A DNA stretch of 64,000 nt from Psoroptes ovis (GCA_002943765.1 PQWQ01000002.1:1674001-1738000); one strand, 5' to 3'; positions 38,262 through 52,083 are shown, numbered from the stretch's first letter. The notes: generated by a model from the sequence alone, not told the origin. Made by a program: numbers and translations.

Positions 38262-40318
38262 TTTTCTAATTGTAATTTCACTGTTCAAATTGGTGATAAA
38301 ATTGAAAAAGACAAAACAAAACCATGTCGAACGATTATAAAATATTTTTTAATAAATATAAATTGATTCCTATCTTTATCTATTCATAGATAAACAATAT
38401 GTTTTTCAATATTAATTCTATGAGATGATACAAAACTTTTATTTGATTTTGCTTTTGGTCTGTTTTTTTCCCATTTCAAACATCAAGGACGAAAAATATT
38501 TTTTTTCGATGAATTTGTTTGTATTTACAAGATTTTCATGAGTTTGTTTGTTCGTTTCGATATTAAATTTATTGGAATCAAAATTTCAACTCCATGACCG
38601 CAACTTGATACAATTTTTTTCTCTATAACTCAAATCAACAATGATCCAAACAAATAGTGACATACATAGACGATTTATCTATTTGATTGAAACAAAAAAA
38701 AAAATCACCACAAAATCATATGTTTTGTGTGTAATTTACCGAAATCATTCAATCGATTTCGATTGACCAATTCTCATTGATTTTCATTGAATGATCATGA
38801 TGACCAAATTCAACAATGATCTATCTTAGCTATCATAATTCTTGAATATGCTTTGTTGGATGTGTTTTTGAATTCATTTTCAAATTTAATATTTGCCATA
38901 TAAATCCACAAACAAGAAATCCATATTTTCTTCGTTGCTTGATTTCGTATTTTGATCTTGCTTGATGTTGGGCCTTGCAAATGTTTTTGTGTTTGTTTGC
39001 TGTTGTTGTTTGTTTATTATTTATTTATTTATTTTATTTCATTTATTTTTCTATGTTATCTTAGCGTTTTGTTTATTTTGTTCAACCATTTTTCATCATC
39101 ATTCATTTATTTATTTATTTATTCATTCATTCATTCATTCATTTAGTTTGTTTAAATTCATTTTATCTTATAAATTTCGTATATATGTGAACGTTATATG
39201 CTGTTGTGTGTGTTGTTCGTTTATGATTTCATGAAACTAAACTGGAGAAAAAAAATAATGATAATAAAATAATAATAATATTACCATTCAATATATAAAA
39301 TAATTCACAATGTTTGTTTATTTATTTGTTTGTTTGTGTTTACTTTTGCATTTTTTCCCCCATTTTTTCCATCTTCTTCTCCGTCTTCGTTTTCTTATTC
39401 ATTTTCTTTGATTATTTTATTTTTGTTTTTATTTATTCATTATTATTATTTCTGTTTTTCTTCAAGTTAAAAAAAGTAAACAAATTTCATTTCGATTTTT
39501 CCAATTCCTTTTTCGTCATTTTTTTTGGTTGTTTGTCGTATCCAAAGCATATATACAACATTTATATATGCGTGTGTATGCGTTTACAAACAAACATATA
39601 TGATTCATTTTCGTTGCCCCGTTTACGAATTGATTATTTGTTTGTTTGTTTATTCATTTGCTTGTTTGTTTGTTTGTTTCATACACAAAAATTAATTCAA
39701 ATATGAAAACAAAGTTGTTGAAGGAGATGAAGAAGAACGGCGAACGATGATTTTTCACTAAAATTTTCGATATTAAATTTTGGCCAAACAAAAAAAAATT
39801 CATTCTCTTATCCAATCATCCAATATATTCAAATACATAAACAAACAAACATCCAATTCCAATTCAATTTTTATTTTGCTCATCATCAAATTGATGAAAA
39901 TCGTTTTATTTTTCTTCTTTATTTTGGCCAAAATTTATAAGTTTTTTTCTCGATTTTATCAAATATGATGAAACGAAACAATAATAATCATAATAATAAT
40001 AATAAAAAGACGTAAATAAATAAATAAAAGACATTCAAATAAATAAATAAATAAACAAATAGAACAGAAATGAAATGAAAATAAATTCGTTGAACTATTA
40101 TTATTTGATGATGATGATGAAGAATTTAACCAAATATAATAATATATTTCTATGTATTTGTATTTATTTATTTCTATTTATTTATATTTGATGAATCCGG
40201 TTTACGATGACTATATTTTTATATTTATTTTATACATTTTCAATTCGTTTCTTATGTTTATTTATTTATTTATTCATTTATTTATTTTTGTTTGTTTATT
40301 TGCTTGGTTGGTTGGCTA

Positions 40319-40343
40319 GATGGATGGATGGATGGATGGATGG
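40319..40343. repeat. GATG tetranucleotide microsatellite
   Basis: Six consecutive GATG units plus one base. Confidence 0.95.
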
Positions 40344-43300
40344 TTAGTTGTTTATTTTATTTCATTTCATTTCATTTTATTTTATTTGCTTTTGTTTATT
40401 CATTCATTTTCGATTCGAATCGATTCGATTCGATTCGATGATGATGATGAAGAAAATGTTTATCGATTTCCAGATATTTCCAAATATTCGAATATTTATT
40501 TGGAATTTCTTTCCTTTTTTTTTTGATGGAACATTTATATTTCTTCAATTTGATCATCATCATCATCATCTTCAGGAATGAAAATGGTTTTGTTGTACAT
40601 GTGTGTACTCCATTTCTGGCCAGTTTTGTTTATTTTTCGTTTTATTTTCATTTTCATTATTCGTTTGTTTGTCGATATATATTTCGTTCATTTCATTTCA
40701 TTTTTTTTGAATGATTGGAAATGAAAAAATAGCAAATATTATAAATATCATAAAAACAAATAAACAAACAAACATTGATAGAAAATAATAATAATAATAA
40801 TAAAGAAGAAGAAAATAAAATAAACAAGAACTGGTGATTTCATTTCGATTCATTCCATCATTTTTTTTGTTTGTTTATTTATTTATTTATTTTGTTTGGC
40901 AAAGTTATATTCCAGCAACAGCACATAACAAAGACAAATATACAATTTCATAAATGCAAAAAGAAACAAACAAACAAAAAGTAGAAATATTTTTCTATCA
41001 TTTTTTGTTGTTGCTGCTGCTGATGCTGTTGTTGTTGTTGTTGTAGTTGGGTCTGGTATGGCCTAGTTGGCTCTGGTGATCCTCTCCAAAAAAAAATTTC
41101 TTTCATTTATTTATATTTCATTGCGATGTTTATTTGCTTATTTGATGGATGAATGGATAGATGAATGATTATTTGTTTGTTTATTTATTTATTTATTTTA
41201 TTTCGTTTCATTTTATTTTTCATGTTTACTTTTGATCTGACAAAATATTAAAAATATGATGAAATTGAAAATGAAAATTTTCGAATGGAAAAACTTGGCA
41301 AAATGTGAATACGAAAAAGAAAAATCAAATATAAATCAATAATAATAACAATGAACAATGTACGACAATGTCGTATAGACACATACATGCACACATCATT
41401 CGATGATAATATTTTTTTCTAATATTTGATTGTTATCATTTATGGCAATGATTTTTTTTCTCGATAATTATAGCGATGATGACAATTAACTATCATTCAA
41501 TTTGTGTATGCTTTCATGAGTATCATTGATCAATACGAGGAGTTCATTCATTTTGATTTGAGATTGAGTTTATTTTGTCAAAGTATTGTGGTTTGAAACA
41601 TAAGCAAAAATTCAGTCGATCGATGCGCGAAAAATTGACAGTCGAAACAGCTTCGAACAATATGACAGAAAATCAATCAATCAGTTGTCAATCGATGATT
41701 ATTCATTCATATTTATTCATCGTTTTATCAATTTATTTTCTTAAAAACAAAGGTCATTCGAATGTTTGTATTTATACTATTATCAAGATTTTTGATTGTT
41801 TGTAATCCTTGTATTCCTTGTGTTATTCAATATTTTTATTGCCATTCTTGAATAATATTCTATTTATCGATTTTCACCCATCTGTTCGCGCTTATGTTTA
41901 TTTTTTGACCAGTGTAAATCTGATTGGTGAAAAATCTTCCAATTCTTGCAAAGTTTACATTTGTTATTACAACAAATCATTCATAAGAATATGCAAAAAA
42001 AAACAATTGAATTTATTTCAAATCAAATTTCATTGTCTAATCTTTGATGGAATTTAAAATTCCAGCCATTATTATTTAATGGAATAATAATGATTCTTTC
42101 AGCAGTTTTTTTCGTATATTTTTGCGTAGGTCAAGGTTATACACAGAAATTTTTGTGGTTACACGAAAAAAATTGATCAAAATGTTATAATATTCGATTC
42201 TCATAGTGAAGATTCGCCCACATGTTGTAAGAGGATTGGTACAGACAAATAAAATGAAAATCTTTCATTTATCGTCTTTACTGATTCGATTCTATGTTCG
42301 TTTATTTTAAAATTTATTTTACAATTTTTTCGATGAAAATTTTTCTTAATTCACAATCTATTTACCATCATTATCAGTATTTATATAATCATTATTTTGT
42401 TTTTAAAACAAATAATAGAAAAAAATTAATAAATTTTAATCGGTTGTATACAATGAAAACATTGAAAATATTGTCGAAATTCATGAGAAAAATGAAAATA
42501 AAAATCTAGACAAACAAATTTCATTCATTTATTTTTCATTGTCAAATTATATTAAACAATCAAATGTTCATTTGTTGTAATTAGAAAGAGACAAAAATAT
42601 TATATTCATACCTCGTTTAAAACATTGTCTTGATATGCACTTTTTTTATTTAAATTTTCAAGAAATTTCATGAATTCACATAATTACTACGAAAAAATTG
42701 AAAAATCTTAAATAATCAAAATCTCAATATTATCAATGATTAATCAGATCAGACAATGTGGAAAATTCGTTGAAAAATGCGTGTTTTTCCATTTTTGAGA
42801 TAACACTGTTCCGTTTAGCGCCGATATTTTCTGTGTTTTTCGCTTTAAACGAGGTAAGATTGCAAAAACTATGAGTATAAATGTATGATAATAATCAAAG
42901 AAAAAAAATAATGAAACAAATAATAAACATGGCCATAATCCAAATAAAAAAATTGAATAAAATAAATAAATTATGAAATCAAAATAAACAAACAAAATTC
43001 TTTATTATTATTACTATCATTATTATCATATTTCCAATGAAATTTAATGAAATGAATAGTAATAATTCAAAAACAAAAATGAATGAAAATGATAAATTTT
43101 CAAATTGAATTTTGTTTGTTTGTTTGTTCGTTATTTATTTATTCTTATTTATTCAATCATTTTTATTTATTTTCCCAATCATTTCTCGGTGCAAACAAAA
43201 AAAGAAAAAAAATGAATGTGATTGAATTAAATTTCATTTTTCAAATGAAAAATATATAAATAATCATAATAATGATGATGTTATTACTTGTTTTAATATC

Positions 43301-46300
43301 ATTATCATCATCATCATTATTATGATTATGATTATTATTATTATTCATCCTCGATCTTGATCATTCTTTTCTTCTTTCTACTATTTGAATGACGAATGAT
43401 GCGATGAAAATAAAACTGTAAAGAATTGAAATACGAATGAAATACTGAAAATTTTCAAAAGTTATTTTTAGATTCTTGTTTATTTTTTCTTGTTTTGATA
43501 GAATTTCATTCAATTTTTTTCAAATTCAGTATCTCTCAATGTGTGCATTATGTGGTTGTTTACGTTTCATTACATGTCATTTTTCTTTTCTTTGAAAAAG
43601 AAAAATATTGAATGAAATATTATCATCATTGTCGTTATTATCAGCACATACAAATTGAGGGATTGATATCTGAATTTTTTCTTTTGAGAATATCATGTTT
43701 CAATGTTAAAACACACATAGGCAGAATTATGCATCTGAAAACATTTGAAAACACCTGATGAATATATTTCATTTCAAAATTTTCATTTCTTCGATGTGAT
43801 TAATTGAATAATCAATCTTAAATTTTTTGACTGATGTTTTAATCGTTTTCATTTTTTAGATTATCATTATTTTGAACTTGAACTTGAAATTGTTTCTATT
43901 TCTATATTTTACGAAATATTATTTCATTTATTCTTCCTTATTTATTTATTTTTGTACATACAAAAACATTCATTTCAATTCAATTCATTCATTCATTCGT
44001 TTATTCAGCCAAACATTATCATCAAAATAGCCTTGACATTCAAAAAAAATGTTCGGAAATCATTGTAAATATATGATTTGTTTTTCTTTTCTTGTTGTCT
44101 AATTTAGATTCAATTCATTCACTATTATGATTGTTATTTTGATTATTTTATTTTTTCCTATTCATTTTCTTTTAATTTATGTCGAAATATAAAAAACAAA
44201 ATTATATTTTTTCCATCGTTTTTTTTTTCTGCATTTTCAATGTTATTTTCAATTCGATATTTTGTGTAATACACACAAACATACAAACACACACATAATT
44301 TAATAACAAACTATCAAACAGACAAACAACAAATAAACAAGCAAACATCAAAATATCCTGTATTATTATTATTATTATTTCGATGTTTTTGTTTATTGTT
44401 GTGTTTAGTGTTTTTGAATTGAATTTTCAAGGATAAAATTGTATTATTAATTTGTTTTTTCCGAAGCAATCAGCAATTTTTGATTTAAATATCCTAAAAA
44501 AAAACAATATTTAGTTGTTGCTGTTTGTTGTTTATAATCTTGTGTATTCGGCTGCTGTATGTTAAGTGTGTCTGCGTGTTGTTATCATTGATTTCATGTG
44601 TTTATTTATTTATTTATTCAATTTTCAAATTTTTCCAAATTAAAAATTAGAAAAAATGATTTTCCATTTTTCAAAGTTTTTTTGAGATTTTCGAGATTTC
44701 AAATTGTTGTCAACGTGTGTGTGCGATATGTGATATGTATTTGTGTTTCGGTAATATAACGTGATAATGTTGTTGTTGTTGTTGCTCGTGGTTGTGGTGT
44801 TTGTCGATGAATAAATCAATGAATGAATGAATCAATGGATGTAAAATCATTTTACTCATTTTCATTGCATAGTTTTGGCTGTTTTGGATTGTAATATTTG
44901 TATTGGATAATATTCTAAATAACATTGTTTCTGAAATTCAAAATTTCTAAAATTTCATTTTATTTTAAAATGAAATTTTTGTTTTTGTTTTTTTTCGGGA
45001 AGATAACTTTCGATTCAATTCAATTTCTACTTTAAAAATTTACTTTTCAACGTTGAAATTCATCTCGTTGTTTTGATATTTTTTTGAATTTTTGTTTATT
45101 TGTTGAAAAACAAAACTTTCCAATGTAACATGTGAATTTTGCATGAAAATTTAATGTTAATGATTATGTGTGTTGTTGTTGTTGTTGTTGATGATGATCA
45201 TAATAATGAAAATAGAAGAAAAAACAAAATAATCATCATCATCATCAGCATCAACAACAATTTCGGTATATGTAACTTTTTCTTTTTGGTTTTGTTTTGG
45301 AAAATTTTATTTTATTTCATTTTACTTTTCACATATCTGTGATTATTATTATTATTCTCATTATATTATTGTTTTCGATTTAATTTAACAATTTAAAAAA
45401 AAAATTCAATGACAATCATAATAAACAAAACAAAAACAGCAACAACAGCATCATCATTGTTGATGATTTTATTTATTTCAATTTTTTTTTGAGTATAATA
45501 ATGTTGATGATGGCAATCATGATGATGATGATGTTGTTTATTATGACAAAATTTTTTTTTTCCATTTTAAAATGAATTTAAAGAGTAAATAAGCAAATAA
45601 ACAAACAAATAAATAATTGCAAACTGGTTATATCAGGATACAAACACAAACACACTCACAATCACAAATATAAAAGCAGTTTTCTCATTTCAAAAAAAAA
45701 AAAAAAAACATTTCCAATCATTTTTGATAGACCAACACATCAATAAACAAACAAACAAAATATTTGTTTTTTCATTTGTTTGATTTGATTTGATTTTGGC
45801 TGTTGTTAATGGTGATTGTTGATTGATAAATGTCGATATCATCATCGAATATCACTGCCAAAAAAAAAAAATATTTAATAAATCAGGCAAAATGCCTTTG
45901 AAATCGGAAAAAATTGGAAATTTTGCCGTATTTAATGATCGAGTTGACTTGAACTTGTCTGCACATTTTACCCTCATTACCTGTTAATTATTCGACATAG
46001 ATTTGATTGTAAAAATTTTAGAATTTTAAATTATAATTAAACGAAAAGCAAAAGTAATTAATCACTTGAACATTTCACTTGTATTTTAAACACTAATTCA
46101 TCTGTGAATACGTTTTAGCGCTTCTATTTTCTCCTAAACGTTTCTATTTTTAATTCGTTTTCAATTTTACAATTTACCATTCGCTTTGTGTTATGAATTT
46201 TTTTAATGTTAAACAGGAAGATATGAATGCATATCAATTATGAAAAGCATGAAAAACAAATTGCGAAAGAGAAAAACAGAAAGACAGTAGCGAATAATCT

Positions 46301-46450
46301 GAGGAATAATCTGTAAATAATCACAATGTTACAGTTTTTCATTTTTTTCTGATGATGTTTTGTCAATGCTATATGACAGTTTTGTTTTATTTTCAAATGT
46401 CGGGAAAAGTCTGAAATTTTCAAATGAATGTCAGTATAAAGCAGCCTCAA

Positions 46451-46468
46451 CGCCATAGATGGCGCCAT
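46451..46468 (+). promoter_or_regulatory. CTCF-core-like site within a palindrome
   Basis: AGATGGCGCC (46457-46466) matches the AGRKGGCRSY core shared by vertebrate and fly CTCF. It overlaps the inverted repeat CGCCAT-AG-ATGGCG (46451-46464). The upstream half of the full CTCF consensus is not matched. GCCAT/ATGGC is also a YY1/Pho-type core, so the binder could differ. Confidence 0.35.
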
Positions 46469-47988
46469 CAAACGATAGCTATTTTAAATAGAAACTAAAA
46501 ACTTTGAATTTTTTGTGATTTATGGTAAATTTGAATCATTTTAAGGTTATCATTGATTCCTATTCAAACAACAATACTTTTCTCACAATTTCTCAAATTT
46601 ACCTTGTCACAGATATTGAAAAAATCAATTGATTTTTCTAGATTTATTGATGTCTTAATTTAATTCCAAGTCTAAAAATATTTTATTATTTTCATTTTGT
46701 CTTAATCAAAATTTGATTTGGCGTTGATTTGCCACCGGAGTGTGGATCAAGGTTTTTTCTCTCAGATGTTTCTACTATCTTTCCATTAATAAACATTCCA
46801 TATTATGTTTGATAACATCATCATCATCATAATTATACAAAGTTATTTGTGTATACAAACAAACACCATTGTGGCGGTTTTGCACTGATATTAAATGCTG
46901 AAAAACAATTGATTTTTTTTCCATCTTTTATTATTATTTGTTGTTCTATTACTTTACCACAATTATTATTATCTTTGTATTGAATGCATCAATTGTCTGC
47001 AGCGTAATGTGTATTCAATATTTATTTTTTTATTAATTCTTTCCATTTTTACAATCATTTAATCAATGTGTGTAGGCACACACATACAATAATAATTCAT
47101 TCATTTTGATTTTGATGTAACAATCTCGCATGTACATCACATTGAATTCCATTGAAATTTTGAATTTGATGGAATTATTTATTTATTTGTTTGTTTTTCT
47201 TTCATTTCATTTCAAAAATTCATTCATCAAAATTTAAAATTTGAAAAAATTCGTGATTTTTATTTTGAATTTAATTTTATTTATTTCAAATTCAAATTTA
47301 AATTCAAGAAAAAAAACATCATGACAAACAAATGACAAATGGAAACGCGTGTTTTTCTCCCTTCGATACTGCGGTATCATGTTCATTTTGATGATCATTT
47401 CTGATGTCTGTTTGATTTTTTTATGCTCGCTGAAAGACACCAAATACAGTGATGAATTTTATTTATTTGTTTGTTTATGATGTGAAATGAAATGATTCAC
47501 AGAGGAAATAATTATTCATTGATTTATCAAGTTTTTGTTTGAAAAAAAATTTGTTTTTCATGGCAAATTTTGAATAATTTTATCTAATCTTTTTGATTAA
47601 ATGTGAATATTCAAATGTGAATTGATGATTATTTATTTATTTATTTATACATCCATTCATTTATTTATTCACCTCTCGAAATGCACAAATGTACCTGAAC
47701 AACAACTATGTATTATAATAATAATGATGTTGATGATGATGATGGACATTGAAAATTGATGATTACAATTATAAAAAGAGTTGTAAATTCATGATTATTA
47801 CATTAGATATTATCAAATCGATTGAGTAATTTTGATTATTTCATTCATTTATTTGTTTATTTTTTTTTCGTTAATTTTGCATATAATGTGTTCAAACAAC
47901 AAATATTATTTCACAAAATTACCATTGACATTGTCAGATTCAAATCAATAATTTTTTTTTTGTTTTTTGTTTTCTTCCTTCAACACAG

Positions 47989-48156
47989 CAAAAAATATTG
48001 AAAACTTAAGAAAACAACAACTGCAACAACATATTCAATGACAACCGATTATAATGAATGAATGGTGAATGCTGCATATTCAACAAACATAATGAACTCA
48101 AAAATTTCAATAAAACAAAAATATTGAAGCTTTGGCTACCTTGAAAAACTGAAATG
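47989..48156 (+). other. Candidate 5' untranslated exon (possibly of FOXP)
   Basis: A strong acceptor (a T/C-rich tract from 47951, then CTTCAACACAG ending at 47988) is followed 168 nt later by a strong donor, ATG|GTAAGT (48157). The enclosed sequence is of ordinary complexity but has stops in all three frames, so it would be non-coding; its last three bases are an ATG. It is on the same strand as FOXP, 12 kb upstream. Linking it to FOXP is inference. Confidence 0.3.
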
Positions 48157-49528
48157 GTAAGTTTGAATTTTGTTTATTTTCATTTGAATCATTTGAATTT
48201 TGATTGAATAACATTACGTCAAACATTATTTGATTATCATTTGCATTAAATTACAAGAGAAACGTGTGTTTGTATGTGTGTTTATATGTGTCGGTTGTTT
48301 CAATTAATATTCAAATAATCAATTGAAACAAATTTGAAAATTTACACAAATCAAAACAACAAATCAGTCATGTTTGATTTGTTTCTGTTTTTGAATTTGA
48401 TTTAAATTAATTTAAGAAATGATTTTTCTTCTTTAATGAATTTGAAATGACAATTTTTCTCCCAAAATTTCTAAATTTGTCATTTCATTAATTTCAATGT
48501 TGAATTTTCTTTAAAGAAAAAATTTTGATAAAAATATTTGAAATCAAATGAATATTGATTCATTGTAGCAAGCAATCAAGCAAGAATGAAAACAAACCAA
48601 TCAAATGAATAAATATAAATATAATTATTGATTTGATAACTTTTAAATTAATTTTTTTACTTCTTCGAAAATCAAGAAAAAAAAATTTTCACACCTCACA
48701 CAAAAAATTGCCATTTATTTGAATGAACAAAACAAACAAAAAGTTATTTTTTCCATCTAAAAACAGATTCAAACAAATGTTTAAATATATGCTTATTTAT
48801 CATTTTTTTCAAAAATTCAAAGTTGCATTTGAATTTCAATTTTTCACAAATTTTTTTCATTGAATTATTGATTCAGAAACTTCTTTGCTCATACATCTGA
48901 AAGGTTAAAGGTTTCTAGTTGTATTTTTTTTTTCTTGAAATTTTCCAAAAATTAATCGATCACGAATCATTTTTGTCAAGTTTGATGCAAATATTATGTT
49001 TCAATGGGAAATCCTTTCATTTCAAATTTTATTTTATTTAAATTTTGTCCGTAAATATTCGTCAATCATCATCCACATCATCATTATATGATGATCTTGT
49101 ATTGTATACATTGAGATTGTATACATAATCTATTCCGAATGATGGAAAATGAAAATTTTAAATTGAATTTTTTTTTCATTTTCCTTTGCTATTTACATTC
49201 ATTTATTTATTATTTGCTTGAAATTTGCGATTCAAAACATGATATGGCCAAATCATCATCATCATCATAATCGTCGTCATCAATCGATCAACGAATGAAT
49301 GTTTGAATGAATGAACGAATGATCAAAATAATGTATTTTGTTTTTGGTAGTGAACGAGTTAATATTTATTTTATTTTTATGAATATACGAATGCATATAT
49401 GACATTGTGAAAAATAATCAAGAAAAAAAGAGAAATAACACGTGTCTGTCACGTACTAAAAGAATTTATAAAATCAATAAAAGAAAATAATCATAATAAT
49501 ATGCAAAAGGCACACGAGCATAACGATC

Positions 49529-49555
49529 CCGTGGATCCACGGAATTTTTTTTTTT
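49529..49555. repeat. 14-bp perfect palindrome followed by T11
   Basis: CCGTGGATCCACGG (49529-49542) is an exact palindrome, followed by AA and eleven T (49545-49555). A hairpin plus T run can end RNA polymerase III transcription, but no box A or box B promoter was recognised upstream. Confidence 0.7.
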
Positions 49556-49722
49556 ACTTTTCGTTGAAATTTTATTTGAAATTTCCATTTGTTTATTCAA
49601 TGAATGCATGGAATTGAATTGATGTTTCACATTGTCATTTGTTTTTTCTTTTTGTATTTCTAATTCTTTTTTGTTTGTTTATTTGTTTTGCATTGAATTT
49701 AAATTGTTTCGTTCTTTTTATT

Positions 49723-49746
49723 AAAAAAAAAAAAAAAAAAAAAAAA
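49723..49746. repeat. Poly(A) run, 24 nt
   Basis: An uninterrupted homopolymer seen directly. Confidence 0.9.
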
Positions 49747-51740
49747 TTTAAATCGATTTTTTCCTATCTGTCATCGTACAAATGCGAAACCCTTTAGGTT
49801 TCAATTTCCCTTAGTTTTTGCCAGTAATACACCAAGCTCAAAATGTTACCCATCGGGCAAATTATTATAATCGATTATGATGACAAAAAGATAATAATTC
49901 GTGGAAAAAATGAATTTTTTCCTCCTCTTTCTCCATTGTCAAATAATGAATAATTGATTGATTGATTTTATCACATCAGTCATTGTTGGTATTATTATTA
50001 TTTTGACTCTTATTCCAAAGCAAAATGTTTGATACCGTTTGAATTCATTGGATATTGGAAATGGGTAAACGCATTTTTTTTTATCCAAAAAATGTGCGAA
50101 ATCTAAAATTCCTGCAGCCACCACCAGCGTCTTCACTCTACCCTAAAATAATAATTAATAATATTTGAGAATAATTGTACGAGAATTTTCATTTTTACTT
50201 TTGTTGTTTGGTGAAAATTCATGGCAATAATTGATCAAAGTAATGAATCGATAAAACAAAGCCAAGGAAATGAAAAACAAAAAACAATTTAATTAATGAT
50301 GATAAATATTGATGATAATGGTGATGGATACTCTCTCTGATATGTTTTGTGTTGTTGTTATTGGTGTCGATGATGATGGTGGTGGCCGTTATCTCATTCA
50401 AAGATAAATAACATCACCATACATTGGCACACACATATACATTAATATTTTACCCTTTCATTCTATATTTTTCATTTGGTTGAAAATTTCATCAAAATAA
50501 TCAAAATTCTCGTGTGTTATCTGCTGAAATTATAATTTATTAACAGAATGTTTGTACACACATTGGAGTAACTAGGAAAATATCATCATCGATTATTCTC
50601 CATCTTCATTTAATATTTACTTTCTCTCTATCATCATCATCATCATCATCAGTTCTCTTCCCTTGAATTTATGTTTGATTGATTTTCATTTTTTAATATT
50701 TTCATATTTTTCTCACTCATTCATTCACTTCATTCACTGACTAGTTCATTCATTATCAAAGATAATAATTGTAATGATAATGATAATAATGAAAATTTAT
50801 GAATGAAAATAACCAAAAAGAATGATGAAAAAATATTAATTTCATTATCAAATTCACCAAAAAAAAAATACGAACAGTAAAAAATGAAAAATCATTCATC
50901 ATGTAAATAATGATAATTTTTCCCATTTTTTTCCTCTCATATTTTTCCTTCATTTCCTAAAGCAAATATCAATTGGAATCTTATAAATATTATTATTTTC
51001 AAATGCAAGATGCTGCAAATACACAAAAATACATTCATTCACTTATTCTTTACTTTATGATTAAATTCAAATTGAATTCAATTGATGAATGAACAATTTT
51101 AGATATGAATGTCTGTGCCTATGTGTGTTTGCAAATTTATTTTTATTGATATTCCATTCTTATTTCATTTTTTCCTGAATTCTCCATCATCATTTGTGTG
51201 TGTGTGTGTGTTTGGTGTTTGTATTAATTATCTTTTACTCTATTGTCAAACATTTTTTATTTTGTTTGGAACTCTCCATTCATTGCTCCAGTATTGGAAA
51301 TTATTATTATTTGGTTTATTCGATGGTTTGAATCGAATTTTTCTCTCCCCTTCAAAGTGAAAATGAAAGGGTTGAATTCCTCTATTTTACATCTTTTTTT
51401 TATTTGTTCCAAGAATATTCCATTTGTTTTCTCCCAAATATCTTTTCTAAAGAAAAATAAAATATATTATTTGCTTAATATGCATGTGACATTCAATACT
51501 TTCTTCTTTTATCATTTTCAATGTTTTAAATGTTTTCATTTCAATTTTTGCGAAAAAATTGTTTAATATTTGATTTCTTTTTGCTAATATTTTCATACGA
51601 TACCCCCTTTTCTATGTTTTATGTTTGTCAATTATCATTCGCTTTTTTGCTTAGTTTGTTTTGTTTAGTTTTTTCTCTCAGTATTTATTTCTCTTGTTTT
51701 TTTATTCATTTCTGAAGTTGGACTAGTTCAATAAATGCAT

Positions 51741-51810
51741 AACCCTTTACTGTAGGGTTGAGTCGAATTATTTTCCATGAAAAAAAATTTCAAAACCCGA
51801 TAGGGTCGGG
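51741..51810. repeat. Two adjacent GC-containing hairpins
   Basis: AACCCT (51741-51746) pairs with AGGGTT (51754-51759), and CCCGA (51796-51800) with TCGGG (51806-51810). Both are exact and stand out from the AT-rich background. Confidence 0.6.
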
Positions 51811-52049
51811 AACGTGAAAGACAAAGAAAGGAAATTTTTTTTTTCAATTCTCATTTACCATTTGTGTACTCGTATTCATTCGTTCATTCATTCGTATTCA
51901 TTTTGTATATTTTGTATGTGTTGTGTAAGCATCATATCACATCATCATCATAGATTCCCGAGGCCCAAAATGTCAATTGTTTTTTATAAATTTTAGATTT
52001 CATTATTATTGTTCGAGCTATCTGAAACCATTCATTCATTTATACACAA

Positions 52050-52051
<2 letters not shown>

Positions 52052-52083
<32 letters not shown>
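52052..52083. repeat. AC dinucleotide microsatellite
   Basis: Sixteen uninterrupted AC units. Confidence 0.97.

Larger units (their letters stand above)
35240..41220. repeat. T-rich, strand-asymmetric low-complexity tract
   Basis: About 6 kb in which the + strand is dominated by TTTCA, TTTAT, TTCAT, TTTG and TTG units with few purines. TAA, TAG and TGA are therefore rare on the + strand, and long overlapping frames (up to 248 codons at 37201-37947) appear in several frames at once. Their products are Phe/Leu/Ser/Cys/Ile runs with no domain. I annotate this as repetitive DNA, not genes. It includes a 30-nt poly(T) run, a GATG repeat and an ATTCG repeat near 40411-40440. Confidence 0.75.

Noticed and set aside
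45892..45990. Small ATG frame starting MPLKSEKIGNFAVFND
   Set aside because: Only about 32 codons; plausible composition but not significant without expression or conservation.
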